A stretch of 64,000 nt of DNA from Aphidius gifuensis (taxonomy: Eukaryota; Arthropoda; Insecta; Hymenoptera; Braconidae): assembly GCF_014905175.1 (NCBI RefSeq), contig NC_057791.1, forward strand, positions 12,714,177 to 12,778,176. The letters run 5' to 3'. This document shows positions 32,701-43,375 of this stretch, one piece after another; the stretch's first letter is position 1; every line of letters starts with the position of its first letter. The notes under the pieces are model-generated. The model made no database searches. It was given only the letters and a program-made list of their open reading frames with translations, and was not told the origin of the DNA. The position numbers were made by a program, and so were the translations under genes.

Positions 32701-35396
32701 AATAATTTTATGACATTTGAATTGTTAAATTCAATTTTTTCATATGACTTAGATGATGATTTATCAGATTCGTCAGATGGTGATTTTTCAGGTAAATTAG
32801 ATGTATCAACCAAGCTTAAAAAAATATCTTTTTCTCCTTTTTCTAAAATCTCATCGGTTTGAATCTTGTACCAGTGTTTATCTGTTCCACGATCTCGTGT
32901 TACAATCCATTTTACAGCTTCATACAATAATGGATAATTTTTTATACTGAAATTTTCTAATGGAACGTTAGCCTTGGCATTTCTTCGATTAAAATCATAC
33001 ATACTACTCAACAGACTATTGACAAATACTGGTACATTTTCATGGATACATATATGTTGTATAAATTCGATCAGATATTTCCTTTCGTAATCAGGGTAAT
33101 CTTCAAGAATGTTCCAGTTATAGCAATACGAAATTTTTTTACGACGAAGCTCGATTTTAAGTTCAATGTATTTATTAAATTCTTCATTATGTTTTATTTT
33201 TGAGAAAATTGAATCACAAATTAAGTTTGAAGTTACATCTACACATGATTCAAACTCATATTTTATATATAAAAACATCACAAATCGGTCAACAATAATT
33301 AAATGCTCTTTTGATAAATTTTTAACATCAAACTCAGTACGTAGTCTGCTTAAGAACTTTGGAATTACTGGATTTTGTTCATTTTTATGTCGCATAAATA
33401 CGTATTCCAACACATTGAGAAGAGCATCGTTATCATTATTGACACTGCATGTGTATATTAGTTGTTGTAAATACTTACATCGCTCATCAATAACTGATTC
33501 TTTTGAAATTTTTTCTTTTATAAATGGAATTGATTCATTTGTGGGAAAATAACAAATCCATGAATATTCAATAGACTTTTCTTTGTCATTTTTATCCATT
33601 TTTTTTCTAGCAATTTTAATCCGCTGTTCAGGATCCAACAATCGTAATAATTGTGGTGATATCAAATCGGTACACTCCAGCAAACTTAATCCATAGCGAT
33701 CCTCAAACGTTGATAACAAAAAATTTAATTTTTCTTCTTTTGGATAATATTCTAAATATTTGTAAAGTGTTTCAAAACAAAATACTTTATAATTTTGAGG
33801 AAAAAATTGTTCAAAAAGTTGATAAAATTCAAATTTATTTAGCTTTGTTGTGATTATTTCCAAAGACTGTGAATAGTTAAAGAGTTTTCGATTTGTCCCA
33901 AAATCAGTCAGTACATTTTTCAAAAATAATTCATATTTTTCGTTCCTTAACTTGTTGTTTAAATTAAACATCTTGACAATATCAACAAAAACATCGGCAT
34001 GGTTTTCTATTAACAGTGGAAATGATATTGAATCAACACAATCCAAAAAATTTTTTCCATAAAGACTTTTAAATGTTGATAACAAAAGATTTAATTTTTC
34101 TTCTTTTGGATAATATTCTAAATATTTGTAAAATGTTGTAAAACAAAATGCTTTATAAGTTTGTGGAAATAGTTGTTTATAAAATTGATGGAATTCAAAT
34201 TTATTTAGCTTTGTTGTTATTAATTCCAGAGACTGTGAATGCTTTAAAAGCATTCGATTTTTTAGAGGATTCAGTACTTTTTTAAAAAATAATTCACATG
34301 TTTTGTTACCAAAAGTGATGTTTAAATTGAACCTCTTGACAATATCAACGAAAACATCAGCATGGTTTTCTATTAACAGTGGAAATGATATTGAACCAAC
34401 ACAATCCAAAAATTTTATTTCATAAAGATCTTCAAATGTTGATAACAAAAGATTTAATTTTTCTTCTTCTGGATAATATTCTAAGTATTTGTAGAATGTT
34501 GTAAAACAAAGTTCTTTATAATTTTGTGGAAACAGTTTTTTATAAAATTGATGGAATTCTAATTTATTTAGCTTTGTTGTTATTAATTCCAGAGACAGCA
34601 AAGGCATAAAAGGTTTTGGATCGTCCAAGAAAGCATTCCGTGCATTTTTTAACAATAATTCACATTTTTTATTACTCAGCTTGACAGCTAAATTTTCTCT
34701 TTGTTTGATGACAATATCAACGAAACTATCAGCATGTTTTTTTAGTAAATTGGGTAAAAATTTACTGTATTTAACAGGATCTCTTTTTAATGATGAAATA
34801 ACGAATTTCGGAAATCGTGGATAGATAATTTCAAGCTCACTAACACTGACTGATTTTTTCCATTTATTAGTAGTAATACGAATAAAGTCTTCTCCACAGG
34901 CAAAACAAAGTGGTCTTACTGATTCTTCACCATACTGCACTTTTAATTCACTGTAAAATTTTTCAGCAACACTTTGTCCATTCGACAACATCAGATATTT
35001 TGCCAAGTTTTTGATAATTTTAATGCGAACATTCAATGAAACATGTGGAAAAATATGGTTATTAAAATAGGTGCTGTTAGTGATGTCCTTATTACTACCA
35101 TCAAATAACCACTTGACTTTGAGTGCACGATCATTGATAAATGCATCATCAGATTTAAGTGCAGCCACAATACCATCAGGTTGATGAAGAATTTTAGCCA
35201 CTTCAAGTTGAACAATAGGCACAAGACACTCTGGAAGTTCAGCTGAACTCTTGACCTCAACATTTTTCACACAATTGTCATCAATATCCATTGCATAATG
35301 AATGAGGTTTCTGGCAATGCAATTCAGTGCTTGATATTTTTCACCAGGTGTTTTACCTGGTATTTTTTGGATCGCCTCAAGATATGGTGATTCCAT
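29736..35396 (-). CDS. Large repeat-containing protein of unknown function (1,886 aa)
   Basis: One uninterrupted frame. The first ATG is at 35394-35396; the frame is open eight codons further up but only with a GTG. Stop at 29736-29738. A likely 5'UTR intron lies at 35428-35496 (donor CAG|GTAAAT, acceptor TTCTATTAG|G). The protein is Leu/Ile/Lys-rich and looks helical. Two sets of internal repeats are visible: about 120 residues three times in the N-terminal third (ELITTKLNKxEFHQFYK, KYLEYYPxEEKLNLLLSTF, FPLLIENHADVFVDIV), and about 225 residues three times at the C-terminus (HQYIIxxYF, GDKLESRLVFL, LKPEQLGxSYLDLVYI, DDKNVLLFTxTL). This suggests an alpha-solenoid of the HEAT/ARM kind, which is inference. 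Acidic/Ser-rich linker near residue 880. No signal peptide, membrane segment or catalytic motif is seen. Fragments of paralogues flank it, so the family duplicates locally. It is likely a real lineage-restricted gene. Confidence 0.85.
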   Translation of the reverse strand: MESPYLEAIQKIPGKTPGEKYQALNCIARNLIHYAMDIDDNCVKNVEVKSSAELPECLVPIVQLEVAKILHQPDGIVAALKSDDAFINDRALKVKWLFDGSNKDITNSTYFNNHIFPHVSLNVRIKIIKNLAKYLMLSNGQSVAEKFYSELKVQYGEESVRPLCFACGEDFIRITTNKWKKSVSVSELEIIYPRFPKFVISSLKRDPVKYSKFLPNLLKKHADSFVDIVIKQRENLAVKLSNKKCELLLKNARNAFLDDPKPFMPLLSLELITTKLNKLEFHQFYKKLFPQNYKELCFTTFYKYLEYYPEEEKLNLLLSTFEDLYEIKFLDCVGSISFPLLIENHADVFVDIVKRFNLNITFGNKTCELFFKKVLNPLKNRMLLKHSQSLELITTKLNKFEFHQFYKQLFPQTYKAFCFTTFYKYLEYYPKEEKLNLLLSTFKSLYGKNFLDCVDSISFPLLIENHADVFVDIVKMFNLNNKLRNEKYELFLKNVLTDFGTNRKLFNYSQSLEIITTKLNKFEFYQLFEQFFPQNYKVFCFETLYKYLEYYPKEEKLNFLLSTFEDRYGLSLLECTDLISPQLLRLLDPEQRIKIARKKMDKNDKEKSIEYSWICYFPTNESIPFIKEKISKESVIDERCKYLQQLIYTCSVNNDNDALLNVLEYVFMRHKNEQNPVIPKFLSRLRTEFDVKNLSKEHLIIVDRFVMFLYIKYEFESCVDVTSNLICDSIFSKIKHNEEFNKYIELKIELRRKKISYCYNWNILEDYPDYERKYLIEFIQHICIHENVPVFVNSLLSSMYDFNRRNAKANVPLENFSIKNYPLLYEAVKWIVTRDRGTDKHWYKIQTDEILEKGEKDIFLSLVDTSNLPEKSPSDESDKSSSKSYEKIEFNNSNVIKLLQKSPEEIMKKWNKYLELCKNKITRHNLARRFLRYTRWHQDLPIMFANQCLKELQNKRNENTHENLYILAVLYEGSSYEKLFTPFIPKSKTLDFDLIFFDNSAKIKYKFNCSILWSLNIVNPPVSFSPIFEFCEGDYVHNAINTLNNVGRRVPVEKVIEFSKTLVNQKVSVKKHGIRLFCQVASHDQIQEMMSYLWKKEKHISIRQVLYENISKLFIDAPSLQSWSIIQTCIDEVKTEDHFWDKIFDVSEVSDDLFECYISKLFETVKRIEETENNFGPSKSEVYVNRILNDSLSRSHLFSEEFHQYIIKNYFTNFTRPEYFLSYSVRNYIIKGYIALAGDKLDSRLRHFIDIILNIVKTYWNIPSTDNQSIKSLIYKLIRCICDMNCNDVKIRTAQAVLDALLTILTPEQLGTCYLDLIYIGVLNNNNIIDQVSHQLVQLIPLLIEIYSSELMSKIVQHFEKPLNIFLDNKNNTHVIDLIEKLILNDDKNVLLFTNTLFLRSIVSNGEGRHSIIIDKLKINSEELHQYIIRQYFANFSKPQLLLSDRFQNYIIKEYITEASDKLESRLVFLTDVIYEVVKISWNVPSIYDINLPTINSLIYKLIECICNMKWNYMKIPTAKFLLDALLKVLKPEQLGISYLDLVYIVILDNKYTIDQMTHKLIELIPSLIEIYSSELMSTAIVTKFKKHLHIFLENKNHIGLIDIVEKLIVSDDKNVLLFTNTLFYQSIASNKGEKYPIIIDKLKINSEALHQFIIKHYFSRPDYLLSNSFHNYIIKQYIVDAGDKLESRLVFLTNVISEMVKTSWNVSSVYSAKLSTVNSSIYKLIENVCNINCDHIKIRSVKAFLKVLKPEQLGSSYLDLVYIDMFDDDYSIDEITYKLVQLIPSLVETYSSESMCKIVQHFKKAFKVFLNNKESIDVTDIIEKLVLCDDKNVLLFTSTLLFQSTCYNEKKRYSRIINKLKMCKYPAIVIPLIDKINAGYLKVNY

Positions 35397-35427
35397 CTTA
35401 TTGTTGTGACGCTTAGTCACACAAAGC

Positions 35428-35496
35428 CTAATAGAAAATATTAATTTTAAATTAAAGTTTTTAATAAAAAACTTTCAAGTTAAATGTTTTATTTAC
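35428..35496 (-). other. Probable 5'UTR intron of the large gene
   Basis: On the minus strand ACAG|GTAAAT and TATTTTCTATTAG|GCTTTG delimit 69 bases, a typical short insect intron. Splicing joins an upstream ATG to a frame that stops after six codons, so the main start remains at 35396. Confidence 0.45.
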
Positions 35497-35622
35497 CTGT
35501 TTTCATTTGCGCTATCAATATGTAATGTTGTAAATTAATTAATTAATTAAAAAGACACAATGAAAAATTTAGATGTTTACATTGATGAACTGATTATATG
35601 CAATTTTATGTATGTATATTCG

Positions 35623-35768
35623 GGTGCGAACTCCCCAGACCCCAAACTGCCCCAAACTTTCGTGATTGTATGCCGTATGGCACGATCAGGCACGATATAG
35701 TGCTGCACAGGACGCTGTGGGACGCAGTGGGTCGCAGTGGGACGCTAAGCAACGTAAAGTTCGCATCA
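35623..35768. repeat. Short inverted-repeat unit with GGGACGC words
   Basis: GTGCGAACT at the left and AGTTCGCAT at the right are inverted. Between them GGGACGC or GGGTCGC recurs together with GGCACGATCAGGCACGAT. It resembles the word-filled elements in miniature but lacks CCC ends. Classification is open. Confidence 0.35.
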
Positions 35769-35819
35769 AGATGGCTGCCGTTTGAGCATACATTGAATTG
35801 GAAAATTCCGTGCCTGTAA

Positions 35820-36689
35820 CACTTATTTGCCGTTCTCCGTGTCTTTAATAACTAGTAACAAACACACGGAAATTTAGACTCGTGCACCTTCAGTTTTTTG
35901 ATACATAGTTTGAATCAGTTTAAATTCGAAAATTCAGTTCCGAATTTCAAATTTATTAAAAATAATTGTACACATTATTGTACACATAATGTAATTTAAA
36001 AAAAAAAAAAAATACATAATTATCAGTACAAATAAGTATATAGTAAAAATTCAAATAATAATTTATTAAATCATCTGTTCATTACAAAAAAAAAAAAAAT
36101 ATTTATTAAATGTAATAGCTGAGCGATAATTTGTATATTTTTTTGTTTTTTTCTTTAAATAAATATCACAGTTTATGATTGTGATTTATATGTAATATAA
36201 ATATATAATATATAATACAACAATATATTTATTATAGACTATAATTTATAGTTTATTTTTTATGTTTCAAAAATAATAAACAATTTAGAAATTAATTATC
36301 AATATAAATGAAAAAAAAATTATTTTAAATGTTTTAAACTAAAGTGATTGTTGATTAATATGATTGTATGAACATAATTATGATTTGACCTGTGATCTGT
36401 GATTATATAAAATTTAATTTTTATTTATATTTTTTACTGACGCACTATAGATAAAGAAAAATAAAAAATTATTTTTAACTAAATTATCAGAGTTTAATGT
36501 GCGTAGTTTCGTTTATCAGTGACGCACATAGAACAAAATTATTGATTTTTATTAATTGCTAGAATATATTTTAAGAAGATTCTTAGAAAACAATATATTT
36601 TTGATAAAATGGTCAAAAATTAATTAGGCTGTGCGTCTCATATAGTCGTTAACTTATCACAGTTTATGATTGTGCGTTTGTCTATTGAC
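35820..36689. other. AT-rich spacer, no gene seen
   Basis: Low-complexity A/T sequence between the promoter side of the large gene and its pseudogene copy. Confidence 0.5.
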
Positions 36690-37416
36690 ACATCAGGCAC
36701 AACTTCAGCAGTTCTTATTTTAATATGATCACAACTCATATTACAAGTACATGCAATCAGTTTGTAAATTACATAGTTGATTAGTAATCTTTTATTATAT
36801 CTGAAATGAACATTTCAGTATGTTAAAACAATTTTTTAAATAACATCAGTTAATATACTAATCTTGAATCGAGCTTACCACCTGCCACAGCAATGCTATC
36901 AGACCAAAAATACTCAGGTCTTGTAAAATTAGTAAAATAATTTTTGATAATATTCAGATGGAGTTCTTCTGAATAATAAACATGAATTGTGTGAACTTTT
37001 GTTTAAAATACGAGTTACATACTTACATATGATCGACTTTTTGAACATCCGAAATTTTCTTCTATTCCTTCAATTCTCTTGATTGTCTCAAACAATTTTA
37101 ATATGTAACATTCGTAAAAATCATCAGGAACCTCAGAGACGTCAAAAATTCTATCCCAAAAGTGATCTTCAGTCTTGACTTCATCCATGCAAGTTTGTAT
37201 GATGCTCCAACTCTGTGAAGAAGATGCATCAATAAATAGTTTAAAAATACATTGATAAACAACTTCACGAGCTGTCAGATGCCTTTCTTTCTTTCATAGA
37301 TTCAACATCATGTCTTGACTTTGATCATGACTGGCTACTCAACAAAATAATCTAATACCAGATACTTTTTTGTCGACGAGAATTTTTGAAAATTCTGTGA
37401 CTTTATCAACAGGCAC

Positions 37417-38606
37417 GCCCGGGTAGGAATTGCCAAGACTCACAACACGGCCAAGTCTTGTCCCAATAATGGCAGCCAATCGTGCGCCATCCATGGGCCA
37501 AGGCTTGGCTGACTCATGGCTGGTTATTTGCTTACCAAGGCTTGTATTCCAATGCTTGGTCGACCATTGGTTGAAGAAGAGGTGGCCAGCTCTTATCAAA
37601 CCATTTATCGGCCGAGTCTTGGTAAATTATTGGGTGGCCAAGACTCGAAACAGATGATTAAGCCAAGGCTTGGCTCGTTAAGGGCTGGCCAGCGATTAAT
37701 CAACCATTCATCGGCCAAGTCTTGGTAAACTATTGGGTGGCCAAGACTCGAAAAAGATGATTAAGCCAAGACTTGGCTCATTAAGGACTAGTCAGCCATT
37801 GGTCGCCCGTTCATCGGCCAAGTCTTGGTTAATTATTGGGCGGCCAAGACTGGGAATATACAATTAAGCCAAGAGTTAACACATTAAAGATTGGTGAACT
37901 TGACTTGCCATTTGTCGGCGAGTGTCGATTGTTCTTTGGGTCACCAAAATTGATTATTTTTTATTCTTTCGACATATATTAAGAGCCGCTGTTATGAATT
38001 TAATATTGAAAATTTTTTATTCAATTATATATATATATATGTGTATAACAGCTATACTCATTTTTTTCTTACATACCGAAAATTTCAAGAAAAAAATTTT
38101 TTTTTTATAAATTATTAAAATATATTCCGGGGTTAATGAAACAAATAAAATTTATATATCGGCTGAGTGTCGGTTGATTCTTGGATTGCCATGATTATAA
38201 TGTAAATTCAAGTAGAACAAATTTTCCTCATCTCTAATTGTTGCTGCTATGGTTAAGTAAGTAAGGCTCTGGAGTATCAAATAAAAGGTCCCGTGTTCAA
38301 GTCCTGGTGAAGTCAAGTATTTATGGTGTAGTTTTTTCAGTCAAATAAATTATTAATTATATAAATAAACAAATTAAATAGTTTAAACAATTAAAAAAAT
38401 TTTTTTTTTTATAAAATTATTAAATTTTTGGGAGTCTTGGCCGAGTATTGGCAGCCAATGCTTGGCCCAGTATTGGTAGCCAAGCTTAAATTGGTGTCAA
38501 TCCCCAAGCCTGGTGCAAGCACTGACCAAGACTGGCAGCCAAGACTTGGCAACATTTTGCCAGGCTTGGCCCAATGCTTGGCCATGTTGTTTTCTCCTTC
38601 ACGGGT
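37417..38606. mobile_element. CCCGGGTAGGA element built of GCCAAGACTTGGC words, TSD AC
   Basis: AC flanks both sides (37415-37416 and 38607-38608). The left end is GCCCGGGTAGGAATTG and the right end is TTTTCTCCTTCACGGGT. Removing it restores the text AGGCACACGACC, which is present in the intact paralogue at 32246, so the boundaries are exact. The words GCCAAGACTTGGC and TTGGCCGAT fill both arms, and a tRNA-like segment lies at 38244-38320. Confidence 0.85.
38244..38320 (+). other. tRNA-like sequence inside the 37417-38606 element
   Basis: TATGGTTAAGTAAGTAAGGC is A-box like. CCCGTGTTCAAGTCCTGG contains a close B-box match (GTGTTCAAGTCC), with a T-arm pairing at four of five positions. The acceptor stem is not conserved. 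Confidence 0.5.
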
Positions 38607-38785
38607 ACACGACCACCAACGTTATTCAACGTGTTGACAGCATTGTAAACATAGTCTCCTTGACAAAACTCAAAGATTGGCGAAAATGATATTGGTGGAT
38701 TGACAATGTTCAATGACCATAAAATTGAACAGTTAAATTCCCTTGTTTTGCTGTTTGTCAAATCAAGTGTTTTTGATTCTGGTAT

Positions 38786-39235
38786 ACGGAGAGAATTTTT
38801 TTGTGAAATTTACAAAAAAAAATATTTATTTTTACATGGTAACCAAGAGAGCTGGGATCGAAGCGCCAACAATGTAATTTAAAAAAGATAACTTGTTTAT
38901 TTGTGTGTATACATTAGAAATTTTACTAAGTACCATGTAAAAACAGAACGCATGATAATTTTTTTTTTTTTTACAGGGCACACTGTAAAATTAAAATGAA
39001 CATTTGGTTATTTTCGGATTATGTACATACATAATTTTTTACCGGGTGACCATGTAAAAATAAAATTAAATATTTTTCGGGATTTCAGAATATTTAGATT
39101 TATATAAGGCACACTGTAAATTAACCTGAACATTTGGTTATTTTCGGATTATATACATGATTTTTTACAGGGTGACCATGTAAAACTACAAGTTATAATA
39201 TTAGTAATTTTTGGAGTTTTTCACGTAGTATTAAT
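38786..39235. repeat. Word-filled repeat with CATGGTAACC / TTTTTACAGGG words
   Basis: It starts at CGGAGAGAATTTTTTTG, similar to the CACGGA ends, directly where the pseudogene copy breaks off. It contains repeated TTTTTACATGGT, GGGTGACCATGTAAAA and GGGCACACTGTAAA in both senses. CACGTA near 39230 may be the other end. No target duplication was found. Confidence 0.4.
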
Positions 39236-39990
39236 TATTTGTAATTAAAATAGTTTTTGGAAATAACATTACTCACATTTAGCTTTAAAAAATTACTCAC
39301 ATTTAGCTTTGAAAAATATAAAACATTTTATTATTTTATTTGCAACTTTTTATTACTAAAATTAAATATATTAAATATTTTTAACAATCAGTTTTCTTAT
39401 CAATACTGGTATTTCGTTCAAATCGTTTTTATTATTATTACTATGTTAATTTTTTTGATTGTTATTTTAATGTTTACAAATATAAAAAAAAAGTAAATAA
39501 TGAGTAAATAAAAACATCAATTAATCTTGAAAAAAATGTTTATAAGAGGTCAATATTCATCATTTTGAATTTCCGAAGGTAACAAATGACTAAAACTATG
39601 ATAATGTCGCAAAGATGTTAATAAAATTTCTTCTTTTTCTAAAGAATCATTGTTAACTGAGTTTTGAATCTTCAGCAAATGATTGTTGAGAATTAATTGA
39701 TGCTTTATGGCAATTGTACGCGATATATTTACGCGACTAACTGTGGATTTTGACGTTTTTTTCCCTCTTGATTTTTATTTTCATAACGTATCGCGGAAAA
39801 CTTCTAAAAAGGTCCCGAAGCTCCCAAAACCATTGGATAATGGATTAATAAATGATGCTTTGGTTTTAAATGACCCGGAAATAACTCTTGCAGCAGTTTT
39901 AAGTAATCAGCAATTTGTTCAGAAAGAAAACTTTCAGCTGCAGCTGAAAGAATTTTCCTTTTATAATTGCTGTAAAAAAGATTAATAATT

Positions 39991-40950
39991 TCGGGAGTCT
40001 CCTGAACTGGTGAGACGTAACGACACTCTTTTTGTTTTTACTGGATTAAACCGAAAACTTTTCGGGAGTATCTTTAAAAAATAAAATTGAGAAAATCATC
40101 ATAATAATTCAAGTTTGCGGGTGCTTCCTGTAAAATTTGAGGTATTATCAACGATAAAACACTAGTTTTTCTTGCTTAAATTATTATTATTTTTTTTTTA
40201 ACTGTCAAATATGAAATTTTACGGGACTTCAAACAAAAGTATTATCAACGATAAAACAGTAGTTTATCCTGCTGAAATAATTTTTTTTTTTCTTAAAAAT
40301 TAAAAACCCAAATATTTACAGGAGTCTACGGTTATAACATCGGTAGTATCATTGTTAAATCACGCATCTTTCCCATCATAAATTTTTTTCCTTAAAAAGT
40401 ATTAACCTAAACATTAATGTTTTTTAAAATTTTTCATTAATAAAATAGTTATTTGTCAAATTATGATACAAGTTTTTTATTTTTTTTCGCGCCACCTATG
40501 AATAAAAAACCGTAATATTTTTTTTCGGGAATATACCAATTAATTTGAATGGGACTCCCGTAAATATAAAATTAAACAGGTTTTTTTTTATTTTTTATTC
40601 AAGTATATGCAATAGCAGTAGTCTCCCGTATTTTCTACGTGTTTTTTTTGTTAAATATACGGAAGACTACCACAATTATAAAAATTTTCGGGTGCATCCC
40701 GTGAAAATTTCACGTGGATCCCGTTGTAAAATAAGGATTGTCTATCATAAATGAAATATACATAATACTACGGTAAGAATGCTCGTTTTCTCCCGGAAAA
40801 AATTAGGTAGGCTCACGAGCTATCAAAGATACCTGAACTTACACTGTACGTTCCCGTAAAGTTTTCTCGAGATCCACCAAAAAATTAAAAAAAATCCTTA
40901 AAACTTTTGTGAATGGACGTTACGTCTCATCAGTACAGGAATATCCCGTA
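39991..40950. mobile_element. CGGGAGTCTCCTG element in the transposase intron
   Basis: The left end is CGGGAGTCTCCTGAACTGG followed by TGAGACGTAACG. The right end is CGTTACGTCTCATCAGTAC followed by AGGAATATCCCG. The interior words are TTCGGGAGT, CCCGTAAAAT and GGAAGACTACC in both senses. It lies between the GTAAGT donor (about 41003) and TTTTTTACAG acceptor (about 39976) of the CACTA-like gene. The target duplication is unclear. Confidence 0.55.
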
Positions 40951-41192
40951 AATATAGAAGGATAATTTTCTCAGTGATGAAGAGTGAAAATGAGGACTTA
41001 CAAGTGTCTCAATGAGCTGGTTCAACTTAATTAATAATTGCAAATGCGTATCCTGACGAGGAATAAGAGATCCAAGTATTAAAAGAAGCGGTGACGAGTG
41101 AAACATAATATTTCAGAAGAGGACAATTTAATTTATTTCGACGCAAGACGATCTTCTGAAATTTCCGTTGGTTTATTTTTAACATTTCCATA

Positions 41193-42441
41193 CCCTGGTG
41201 AAAATAATATGGCGGATTATGTCATAATATGCCATAAAATGACAGGAAAATTATGGCATATTATGGCATAATATGACATAATCTGACATCTTCTGTCATT
41301 ATTACTTTTTAGAATTTGTCGGAAAATGCCGGAATTTCTAAGGTTATTTGGACTTCCGACAAATTCCGACAAATTCTTACAAGATTTTTTTTTGAGGATT
41401 ATGCCATATTATGTCATATTATGACATAATGCGCCATTTTTTAACGTCAATTTATGGCATTTTATGTCATAATATGACATAATTCACCATCTTTTTATGG
41501 CATTCTATGGCATATTATGGCATATTATGACATAATCCGCCAACTTTTTATAGCAATTTATGGCACATTATGTCATAATATGGCATAATCCGCCGCAACT
41601 TTTTATGGCATTTTATGGCACCTGGCGAATTTCTGATATTCATTAAACATAACTATTTACGTATTATTCATTTTTACTTCTTTCAAACAATTACGGGAAA
41701 CATTGATTATTTAAATTTTTGTATTATTATATCGTCATATTTTTTGGATATGAATATGATGGATCCATATCGTTATCGTATATATAAGAACTAGTTGTGA
41801 GATGACCACATGCGAGAAACTTCAAAAAGCAATGTACAAGAAGAAATGTAAAAAAAATGGTATCACTCAAAAAATTTCTTGCGTAATAATTTAATAACAA
41901 AGTCACATTATTAAAACAACGACGTGACCGAGACTAAAATATTATTTACTAAAAAAACTATTATCAAAATGATTTTGCCATTACAAACTTTATAGATGTC
42001 AGAATATGCCATATTCTGACATATTCTGACATATTCTTATATGATTTTTGGATGCCAGAATATGACATTTTCTGGCATATGAATTTTGTCGGAATATTCT
42101 GACATATTCTCACATGATTTTTGGATGCCATAATATGCCATTTTCTGGCAAATGAATTTTGTCGGAATATGTCAGAATATGTCAGAATATGGCATATTCT
42201 TACATGATTTTTGGATGCCAGAATATGCCATTTTCTGGCAAATTAATTTTGTCGGAATATGTCAGAATATGCCATATTATGACATATTCTGACATATTCT
42301 CACATGATTTTTGGATGCCATAATATGCCATTTTCTGGCAAATGAATTTTGTCGGAATATGGCATATTTTGTCATATTATGTCAGATTATGTCATATTAT
42401 GCCATATTATGACATAATCCGCCAAATTATTTTCACCAGGG
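41193..42441. mobile_element. CCCTGGTGAAAA element built of ATGNCATATTATG words, TSD TA
   Basis: The ends are CCCTGGTGAAAATAAT and ATTATTTTCACCAGGG, flanked by TA (41191-41192 and 42442-42443). It interrupts a codon of the CACTA-like transposase. Removing it with one TA gives an uninterrupted FDYGNVKNKP, so the boundaries are exact. Words such as ATATGGCATAATATGACAT fill both arms. The middle 400 bp is single-copy without a gene. Confidence 0.9.
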
Positions 42442-42974
42442 TAGTCAAAACCTCGAACATAATTATTCAAGTCAGTTAGAGAAAAGTAATTCTTGATTTT
42501 GATAAAATGATGTGGAAGAAGTCCCAAGTCATATTGACAGACCCCTTTTAGCATATCATGCATCACGTCGACTACAATATTTTTTAATACATGGAAATCA
42601 GGTAATTCATGAAACACGCATTTATCATTAATTCCAGTTAATTTTAAATTGTTATTCAATAAATCCTGCTCATAACTTTCTTCAGTTCTCATGCGGCAAT
42701 CTGCACTGTTAAAATTTTTTGTTGAAATTAAGACAAAAAATTCTGTTAAATAGAAATTTTTGTCTAGGCAATAAAAACATTTGAAAGAAGTAAAAAACAG
42801 TTTGGTTGAAAGAAAAAATAAATCTCGATTCGAGTATTAGAAACATCAAATAAAGTGAAAAAAGATTTATTTTATACCAATCATATCCTCCATTTAAAAC
42901 AATTGGAGGAATTAGATTAATATTTTTTTTTCTTATTCAATAAATATAATTGTCTTGAAAAAAATCAAAAGTAT

Positions 42975-43375
42975 CTAAATTTTAGACACTTTCATCTTGC
43001 TTCGTAACAAGTTTGGTTTTATTAATTACAAAAATGTCTAATATCTAGACACGGTCATCTTGCTTATTTGTAACAGATTTTGTTACTTAAAAAACAAAAG
43101 TGTCTAAATTCTAGACACTGTCGTCTTGCTTTGTAACAAGTTTGGTTTTACGAATTACAGAAATGTCTAAATTCTAGACACGGTCGTCTTGCTTTGTAAC
43201 AGATTTTGTTACTTAAAAAACAAAAGTGTCTAAATTTTAGACACTGTTACGTCTTGCTTTGTAACAGATTTTGTTTCTTAAAAAACAAAAGTGTCTAAAT
43301 TTTTGACACTGTCGTCTTGCTTTGTAACACGTTTGGTTTTATTAATTACAAAAATGTCTAAATTCTAGACATAAT
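42975..43375. repeat. About 62-bp tandem repeat with GTGTCTAAATTTTAGACAC core
   Basis: Six diverged units occur. Each has a palindromic TGTCTAAATTCTAGACA core followed by GTCGTCTTGCTTTGTAAC. Two unit types (TTTGGTTTTATTAATTAC and GATTTTGTTACTTAAAAAAC) alternate, so the higher-order period is about 125 bp. Confidence 0.8.

Larger units (their letters stand above)
36690..38785 (-). pseudogene. Second fragmentary paralogue of the large gene, split by an element
   Basis: Two parts, 36690-37416 and 38607-38785, together match residues roughly 1,000-1,300 of the intact gene. On the minus strand the right part reads FNCSILWSLNIVNPPISFSPIFEFC...NTLNNVGGRVPV. The left part resumes VDKVTEFSKILVDKKVS...GIRLFC and continues with stops and shifts. 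The 37417-38606 element lies exactly between them. The right part breaks off at 38785, at the start of another repeat. It is not expected to be functional. Confidence 0.8.

Noticed and set aside
32632..33853. Plus-strand frames opposite the large gene
   Set aside because: Antisense shadows of the 29736-35396 coding frame.
29736..35396. Large gene as a viral or endosymbiont-derived protein
   Set aside because: No viral motif, bacterial-type composition or flanking viral genes are seen; base composition matches the surroundings and a short insect-type 5' intron is likely.
39707..39985. 92-codon plus-strand frame
   Set aside because: The opposite strand carries the recognisable transposase C-terminus (LKPKHHLLIHYP, SRTIAIKHQL), so this is its shadow.
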